NCBI GenBank assembly: GCA_050123375.1
Contig: JASFHF010000002.1
Span: 34,733 to 98,732, forward strand
Source: JASFHF01 sp050123375
GTDB lineage: Bacteria; Pseudomonadota; Gammaproteobacteria; UBA12402
Length of the DNA: 64,000 nucleotides
Direction of reading: 5' to 3'
Part shown: positions 59,079 to 64,000 of the stretch, piece by piece
Layout of the letters: every line of letters begins with the position of its first letter
Position numbering within the stretch: position 1 is the first letter of the stretch
Position numbers and translations under genes: made by a program
The notes under the pieces: generated by a model
The model's database searches: none
The model's input: only the letters and a program-made list of their open reading frames with translations
What the model was told of the DNA's origin: nothing

Positions 59079-61718
59079 ATGGCTACATCAGAAACAAAAT
59101 TAAATGGAGTTAAAGTACCGCCACATTCTATTGAGGCAGAGCAGTCGATACTTGGCGGTTTAATGTTAGATAATAATTCTTGGGATAAAATTGTTGATCG
59201 AATTACAGAACATGATTTTTATCGTCAGGATCATCGCATTATTTTTAATGCTATGTCTTCTTTAATTAATCGGCAGCAGCCTCTTGATACGTTAACGCTA
59301 GCAGAAACGTTAAAAATTCAAAATAAATTAGATCAAGTTGGCGGAGAGGTTTATTTATTTAATTTAGCTAAAAATATACCGAGCGCTGCTAATATTACTG
59401 CTTATGCAGATATTGTACGTGAACGTTCGATTTTGCGGCAGTTAGTTGGTATTTCTAATAAAATTGCGGATGATGCATTTAATCCTGATGGTCGTGCCAG
59501 TCAGGAATTACTAGATTTGGCTGAACAAAAAGTTTTTTCGATTGCAGAACAATGGTCGCGCGGCAGTCAGGTTAAAAATATTTCGAGCTTGTTAGCTGGC
59601 GCAGTAGATCATTTAGAGACTTTATTTCATAGCGCTGAGCCAATTACTGGGTTATCAACTGGGTTTATTGACCTTGATAAATTAACTTCTGGTTTGCAAT
59701 CTGCTGAATTGATTATTATTGCTGGACGTCCTTCGATGGGTAAAACATCATTAGCAGTTAATATTGCAGAAAATGCCGTAATAAAGTGCAAAAAACCAGT
59801 ATTGATTTTTAGTATGGAAATGTCTGGAGAATCGTTAGCAATTCGTATGTTGTCTTCTTTAGGCGGTATAAATCAACAAAAAATGCGTTCAGGTAAGTTA
59901 CAAGATGAAGATTGGCCACGGATTACTTCGGCAGTAAGTATGTTATCTGAAGCACAAATGTTTATTGATGATACGGCAGCGTTAAGTCCGGCAGAAATAA
60001 GATCACGTGCGCGTCGAATTGCACGCGAACATGGTCAGCTTGGTTTGATTGTAATTGATTATTTACAGTTAATGCAGGTTCCGGGTTCCAAGGAAAATCG
60101 TACCACTGAAATTTCCGAAATATCACGAAGTTTAAAAGCTTTGGCGAAAGAACTTAATGTTCCGGTAATAGCGTTGTCACAGCTTAATCGTGCTGTGGAA
60201 CAGCGTGGTGATAAACGTCCGATGATGGCAGATTTGAGAGAGTGTGTTGCAGGAGATACATTGGTGTTGTTGTCTGATGGACAAAGATGTCCAATTGAAA
60301 AATTAGTGGGACAACAACCGGAAGTTTTAGCGATTTCAGAACAAGGTAAAATAGTTAATGCAAAAAGTGATAAAGTTTGGTGTGTTGGTAAAAAACCAAC
60401 ATTTAATTTATGTTTAGCAAGTGGCCGTTCGTTGAAAATAACAGCGGAACATCGTCTTTTGACTATTAATGGGTGGAAGCAAGTTTGTGAATTATCTTCT
60501 GGTGATAGAGTAGCGCTTGCACGCAGATTACCTGAACCGCAGGTTTGTGAAAAATGGTCAGAAGGAAAGTTGGCTTTGTTAGGACAGTTAATTGGTGATG
60601 GTAGTTATCTTTCTGGACAGCCAATGCGGTATACGACAAATTCAGAGGAAAATAGCGAAATAGTTTCTTCGGTCGCTACAAAAGAATTTAGCATGAAGGT
60701 TACAAGATACAAAGGTAGGAAAAATTGGCATCAGTTATTACTTAGCGGTAATGGTAATAGGTGGCATCCTGTTGGTGTAAATAAATGGTTAAGAGAATTG
60801 AAGATTTTTAATCAGAGATCTTATGAAAAGCGTATTCCTGAAGTGGTTTTTAAATTATCTAATAAACAAATTGCGATTTTACTAAAACATTTGTGGGCTA
60901 CAGATGGTACTATAAGTATTGGTAAATCTAATAGAGTTATTATTCATTTTGCAACTAATAGCGTAGGTCTGGCAGCAGATGTAGCCGCTTTATTATTACG
61001 TTTTGGTATAATTGCACGTATTAAGCAAGCGCAAAAAGAAAATTATCGTCCTGGCTATATGGTTTTTATTTCAGGTGTAAAAAATCAGAGTCATTTTTTG
61101 CAAACAATTGGGGCGTTTGGGCCAAAATATTTTTCTGCGCAACGCGCAAAACAAATTTTACAAAATGTGTGCGATAATACTAATGTTGATACATTACCTA
61201 AAGAAATTTTTAATCGTATACGGTGGTTAATGCAGTTACAGGGCATTAGTCATAGACGTATGGCAGCAATACGTGGTACTTCATATGGCGGTATGTCTCA
61301 TTACAGGTTTGCGCCATCTCGCAAGCTTGTGCAAGAATATGCTAATATTTTGCAGGATGAAATTCTACTATCTTGCAGTGAAAATGATTTATTTTGGGAT
61401 AATATCATTTCAACTGAATTTTGTGGCGAAGAAAATGTTTATGATTTAACTGTTCCTGAATTATCATCTTGGTTGGCTGATGGAATAGTTTGTCATAATT
61501 CTGGCGCCATCGAGCAGGACGCAGATTTGATTTTGTTTATTTATCGTGATGAAGTTTACAATCCGGAAAGTCCGGATGCAGGTACAGCAGAAGTTATTAT
61601 TGGTAAGCAGCGTAATGGTCCTCTTGGTATGGTACGTTTGAAGTTTGAAGGTCAATATACACGATTTAGGAATTATATTTCGGAAAATATAATTTCCCCC
61701 GAAGAAATCCCTTCATAG
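59079..61718 (+). CDS. dnaB: Replicative DNA helicase DnaB carrying an intein
   Basis: An 879-residue frame. Extein part 1 (1-388) has the N-terminal domain with V-P-P-H-S-I-E-A-E-Q-S-I-L-G-G and the RecA-like core with Walker A (A-G-R-P-S-M-G-K-T-S), I-V-I-D-Y-L-Q-L-M (Walker B) and A-L-S-Q-L-N-R-x-V-E-x-R. An intein (389-807) splits the protein after A-D-L-R-E, and extein part 2 resumes with S-G-A-I-E-Q-D-A-D-L-I-L-F-I-Y-R-D. The spliced helicase would be about 460 residues, the normal size. It unwinds DNA at the replication fork. The order rplI-dnaB-alr is common in gammaproteobacteria. Confidence 0.96.
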   Translation: MATSETKLNGVKVPPHSIEAEQSILGGLMLDNNSWDKIVDRITEHDFYRQDHRIIFNAMSSLINRQQPLDTLTLAETLKIQNKLDQVGGEVYLFNLAKNIPSAANITAYADIVRERSILRQLVGISNKIADDAFNPDGRASQELLDLAEQKVFSIAEQWSRGSQVKNISSLLAGAVDHLETLFHSAEPITGLSTGFIDLDKLTSGLQSAELIIIAGRPSMGKTSLAVNIAENAVIKCKKPVLIFSMEMSGESLAIRMLSSLGGINQQKMRSGKLQDEDWPRITSAVSMLSEAQMFIDDTAALSPAEIRSRARRIAREHGQLGLIVIDYLQLMQVPGSKENRTTEISEISRSLKALAKELNVPVIALSQLNRAVEQRGDKRPMMADLRECVAGDTLVLLSDGQRCPIEKLVGQQPEVLAISEQGKIVNAKSDKVWCVGKKPTFNLCLASGRSLKITAEHRLLTINGWKQVCELSSGDRVALARRLPEPQVCEKWSEGKLALLGQLIGDGSYLSGQPMRYTTNSEENSEIVSSVATKEFSMKVTRYKGRKNWHQLLLSGNGNRWHPVGVNKWLRELKIFNQRSYEKRIPEVVFKLSNKQIAILLKHLWATDGTISIGKSNRVIIHFATNSVGLAADVAALLLRFGIIARIKQAQKENYRPGYMVFISGVKNQSHFLQTIGAFGPKYFSAQRAKQILQNVCDNTNVDTLPKEIFNRIRWLMQLQGISHRRMAAIRGTSYGGMSHYRFAPSRKLVQEYANILQDEILLSCSENDLFWDNIISTEFCGEENVYDLTVPELSSWLADGIVCHNSGAIEQDADLILFIYRDEVYNPESPDAGTAEVIIGKQRNGPLGMVRLKFEGQYTRFRNYISENIISPEEIPS
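60243..61499 (+). mobile_element. DnaB intein with LAGLIDADG-type endonuclease
   Basis: A 419-residue intein from Cys389 to Asn807. Block A: C-V-A-G-D-T-L-V-L-L; block B: L-K-I-T-A-E-H-R-L-L-T (T-x-x-H); block F: V-Y-D-L-T-V; block G: G-I-V-C-H-N, followed by Ser (+1). Two degenerate LAGLIDADG motifs are seen, L-L-G-Q-L-I-G-D-G-S and L-L-K-H-L-W-A-T-D-G-T, with acidic residues at the key places, so the homing endonuclease may still work. The splicing residues (Cys1, block B His, penultimate His, Asn, +1 Ser) are complete. Confidence 0.93.
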
Positions 61719-61753
61719 TAGGTATTTTTTCATCATGTCAATATTGTAGTTTA

Positions 61754-61879
61754 GAAGAGCGCTCAGTAATGCTGTAGATTTAAGAGAAAAATTAAATTTT
61801 AAAGCGGAGTTTACATGGGAGTAAATGAGCATTAAAATTTAATTTTTCTCTTAAAGATGCGGCGTTAATGAGCGTTCTT
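61754..61879. repeat. Two-tier inverted repeat between dnaB and alr
   Basis: Inner arms 61780-61802 and 61832-61854 are perfect over 23 bases around a 29-base loop. Outer arms (AAGAGCGCTCAGTAATGCTG at 61754 and its mirror ending 61879) pair with several mismatches. It lies 35 bases before the alr ATG. Confidence 0.8.
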
Positions 61880-61914
61880 GGAAAAAGCTGCATAGTTACC
61901 ATAGTAGGTGTGGT

Positions 61915-62985
61915 ATGAACTGTCCTACACAAATACATATTGATACTAATGCTTTACGGCATAACTTTAATCGGGTTCGAGAATTAGCGCCTAATAGTAA
62001 AGTGTTAGCAATGGTTAAGGCTAACGCTTATGGTCATGGTATCGCTAAAGTTGCGAAAGTCTTACATGATGCTGACGCATTTGGTGTAGCCTGTTTAGCA
62101 GAAGCATTTAGCATTCGTCAGGTTAATTTATCTAATCCAATTGTTTTAATGTCAGGATTTGTTAATGTTAATGATTTAACTAAAATTATTGAATTAAAAT
62201 GTGAAGTTGTAATCCATAATTTTGAGCAAATTAAAATATTAGAACAAGCGCGCTTGTCGCATCCGATAAAAGTATGGTTGAAAATTAATACTGGTATGCA
62301 TCGTTTGGGTTTTGTTCCAGAAGATGTAGCAGATGCTTATATGCGATTGTCTAATTGCAAAAATGTTGTAGCGCCGCCAAAATTAATGACGCATTTTGCT
62401 GACGCAGATGACATAAAAAAATCTACCACAGTAAAACAAATTGAAGTTTTTAATGCTGTAACCAAAAATTTGTCCGGCGAAAAAAGTTTAGCGAATTCTG
62501 CTGCAATTTTATCTTTTCCGGAATCGCATGCTGATTGGGTGCGGCCAGGCGGTTTATTGTATGGTGTGTCATCTTTGTTGAATAAAACCGGAGAGGATCA
62601 TAATTTAATGCCGGTAATGACATTGCAATCTAAGATTGTTGCATTACGTTATGCCAAAAAAGATGAGGCAATAGGGTATGGCGGAATTTGGCGATGTCCT
62701 GAAAATATGCCGTTTGCAATTGTAGGAATTGGTTATGGTGACGGTTATCCGCGCCATGTAAAAAATGGTACGCCCGTATTAGTTAATGGGCATATTTGTC
62801 CGTTGATTGGTCGTGTTGCAATGGATATGTTAGCAGTTGATATACGTTCTTATTCTTTCGCAAAAATTGGTGATGAAGTTATTTTGTGGGGGAAGGGATT
62901 GCCGATTGAGCATGTTGCTGCATATGCCGATACAATTACGTATGAATTATTTTGCGGGGTTACGCGGCGCGGATTGGTATATTGA
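61915..62985 (+). CDS. alr: Alanine racemase
   Basis: A 356-residue PLP enzyme that makes D-alanine for peptidoglycan. The PLP lysine is Lys35 in M-V-K-A-N-A-Y-G-H-G; the second catalytic base, Tyr, is in E-A-I-G-Y-G-G-I-W near 262; K-I-N-T-G-M-H-R-L-G and V-R-P-G-G-L-L-Y-G are standard blocks. The length is normal. It has no strong ribosome site (TAGGTGTGGT before the ATG), and lies downstream of a long hairpin. Confidence 0.95.
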   Translation: MNCPTQIHIDTNALRHNFNRVRELAPNSKVLAMVKANAYGHGIAKVAKVLHDADAFGVACLAEAFSIRQVNLSNPIVLMSGFVNVNDLTKIIELKCEVVIHNFEQIKILEQARLSHPIKVWLKINTGMHRLGFVPEDVADAYMRLSNCKNVVAPPKLMTHFADADDIKKSTTVKQIEVFNAVTKNLSGEKSLANSAAILSFPESHADWVRPGGLLYGVSSLLNKTGEDHNLMPVMTLQSKIVALRYAKKDEAIGYGGIWRCPENMPFAIVGIGYGDGYPRHVKNGTPVLVNGHICPLIGRVAMDMLAVDIRSYSFAKIGDEVILWGKGLPIEHVAAYADTITYELFCGVTRRGLVY

Positions 62986-63043
62986 AGTCATTGATTTATA
63001 TAGAATATCTGTAGCCTTTTGCATGAAATTTTAATAAAAATTA

Positions 63044-63072
63044 TTGCAGTTTTAATTATAAGGGCATATAAT
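63044..63072 (+). promoter_or_regulatory. Promoter of the AbiE-like operon; near-leaderless
   Basis: TTGCAG at 63044-63049, 17-base spacer, perfect TATAAT at 63067-63072. The ATG at 63080 is only seven bases past the -10, so transcription should start on or next to it. No ribosome site is possible in so short a leader. Confidence 0.65.
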
Positions 63073-63079
63073 ACAAAAT

Positions 63080-63667
63080 ATGCGTACTAAGAGTTTTGAA
63101 AAACTTGATTCTAATATAAAGCCGGGGCATGTATATCGTCGTGATATGCTTGTACATCTATCAAGTGCTGTTGACAGAGATCTGATGATTTTAATCAATA
63201 GAGGTGTTTTAGCTAAAGCTGCTGCTGGTATATATTATAAGCCTCTTGGCTCACGTTATGGTAATTTACCTCCTGATGAGAAAGAGTTGGTGAAAGTGTT
63301 TCTAAGAGATAACAGGTTTTTGTTTTATTCATGGAATCAGTACAACACACTGGGATTAGGTTTAACCCAGTTATACAATAAAGCTATAGTATACAACTGC
63401 AAACGTCATGGAGTATTTATTCTAAATGGCAACTCGTATGACTTTCGGCGTCCATCCAGAGGGTTTCCCCGCAAGTTAACTCCAGAATTCTTGCTTGTAG
63501 ATTTAGTGAATAATATAAATGAATTATCTGAAGATGAGAAGCAGCTAAAGTGCAATATCAAAAAGCATCTCGGTAGATTTAATATTGTTAAAGTTACTCA
63601 ATATGTAAAGAAATATGGAAAAATAGCAACAAGAAAATTTTTTAAGGAAATCATGAGTGAAGGATAA
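63080..63667 (+). CDS. AbiEi-like / DUF6088 antitoxin
   Basis: A 195-residue protein with an N-terminal winged-helix region (G-H-V-Y-R-R-D-M-L-V-H-L; I-N-R-G-V-L-A-K-A-A-A-G-I-Y-Y-K-P) as in AbiEi-type antitoxins (DUF6088), which bind their own promoter. W-N-Q-Y-N-T-L-G-L and the final helices also fit. Overlaps the following AbiEii-like gene by 11 bases. The pair would form a type IV toxin-antitoxin system, in which the toxin is a nucleotidyltransferase, known for phage-abortive infection. Confidence 0.75.
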   Translation: MRTKSFEKLDSNIKPGHVYRRDMLVHLSSAVDRDLMILINRGVLAKAAAGIYYKPLGSRYGNLPPDEKELVKVFLRDNRFLFYSWNQYNTLGLGLTQLYNKAIVYNCKRHGVFILNGNSYDFRRPSRGFPRKLTPEFLLVDLVNNINELSEDEKQLKCNIKKHLGRFNIVKVTQYVKKYGKIATRKFFKEIMSEG

Positions 63668-63914
63668 ATTTTTACACATGCTTCCTGATGTTGGAGCTCT
63701 GTTTAGAGTTGTAGCGCAAGAACGTAATTTACTGCCTGGAATAGTTGAAAAAGATTATTGGTTGATGCACTGTTTGTGGGGTATGCAGCAACAAGGGTTT
63801 AGGTTTGAACTAAAGGGAGGAACATCTCTTTCTAAAGGATTTAACTTTATTGAAAGGTTTAGCGAGGATATAGATTATAATGGGTCACAAAATTTAGACC
63901 ACGTGATGGTATAA
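63657..63914 (+). pseudogene. AbiEii-like nucleotidyltransferase toxin, truncated
   Basis: 85 residues of a protein that normally has 250-300. The N-terminal part is typical of AbiEii: E-K-D-Y-W-L-M-H-C-L, K-G-G-T-S-L-S-K-G (NTase glycine motif) and F-S-E-D-I-D-Y (catalytic acids). Then it changes abruptly and stops at 63914. The rest of the domain, with the remaining catalytic Asp and the helical part, is missing. Sequence that looks like the start of a transposase begins 43 bases later, so an insertion element is the likely cause. Start is GTG at 63657 (overlapping the antitoxin gene) or ATG at 63678. Confidence 0.7.
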
Positions 63915-63956
63915 AATAAGATATAATCTTGGCCATAATAAAAAGAGGTCGAGCAG

Positions 63957-64000
63957 ATGACAATAATAAAAAAACGTAAAAGATATAGTGCGGGTGAAAA
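63957..64000 (+). mobile_element. Probable insertion sequence, transposase start (runs off the window)
   Basis: An ATG at 63957 is preceded by AGAGGTCGAG and begins a basic peptide: M-T-I-I-K-K-R-K-R-Y-S-A-G-E. K-R-K-R-Y-S-x-E-x-K is usual at the start of IS3-type OrfA and related transposases. Only 14 codons are seen, so the family is a guess. The IS end must lie between about 63875 and 63950; GATATAATC near 63919 may be its promoter. Confidence 0.4.

Overview
The window reads as chromosome from an AT-rich (about one third GC by eye) gammaproteobacterium, most likely of the Legionellales (Legionella/Coxiella-like). The evidence is the core block rpsF-rpsR-DUF2232-rplI-dnaB-alr at the right end, a GacA/LetA-type response regulator, a CsrA paralogue on an island, and many intergenic hairpin repeats. 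The assignment is inference from gene content; no 16S gene is present.

Layout. 1-16 kb is ordinary metabolic chromosome: two Bcr/CflA-type MFS transporters, a short-chain dehydrogenase with an ABM monooxygenase, leucine/valine-type dehydrogenase, an APH-type kinase coupled to a DJ-1/PfpI protein, FabH, an outer-membrane porin, a GH130 glycoside phosphorylase of foreign-looking base composition, ornithine cyclodeaminase, and molybdenum-cofactor genes (moaA, moaC, a MOSC-MogA fusion, moeA, and a Moco-carrier-like protein). A roughly 300-bp structured repeat occurs twice here (1717 and 8331). 16-24 kb is accessory: an AAA_14/DUF4143 ATPase with a striking tandem operator, a 793-residue protein with a nucleotidyltransferase-like motif, a TPR protein, a LuxR regulator and two membrane-anchored unknowns.

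24.1-56.6 kb is a 32.5-kb genomic island bounded by a perfect 68-bp direct repeat. The right copy supplies the 3' end of an elongator tRNA-Met gene; the left copy is a tRNA fragment next to a tyrosine integrase and an AlpA-like excisionase. Cargo in order: Xre regulator; a 2497-residue FkbH-ACP-C-A-MT-PCP-TE nonribosomal peptide synthetase; a hybrid sensor kinase broken by one in-frame stop; a hairpin-rich gene desert with a probable small RNA; remnants of a second mobile element; hydrolase and POT transporter; a methyltransferase/hydrolase/Xre operon converging on a caspase-STAND-TPR protein (bacterial NLR-like, probably defence); then LuxR-HTH, CsrA, an exported protein, an unlisted 22-residue peptide ORF, a radical SAM/SPASM maturase, an MFS exporter, an RND pump with its periplasmic adaptor, and a GacA/LetA-like regulator. 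The island thus carries two candidate natural-product systems (NRPS and RiPP), a candidate immune/cell-death protein and its own post-transcriptional regulator. A repeated motif (TTGtatAcAAAAaTGCA) in front of several island genes suggests a common regulator.

56.6-64 kb returns to core genes (tRNA-Met, rpsF, rpsR, DUF2232, rplI, dnaB with an intein, alr) and ends in an AbiE-type toxin-antitoxin pair whose toxin is cut short, apparently by an insertion sequence running off the window. Six intergenic gaps across the window hold unrelated but very long hairpins, most with 23-25 bp perfect arms.
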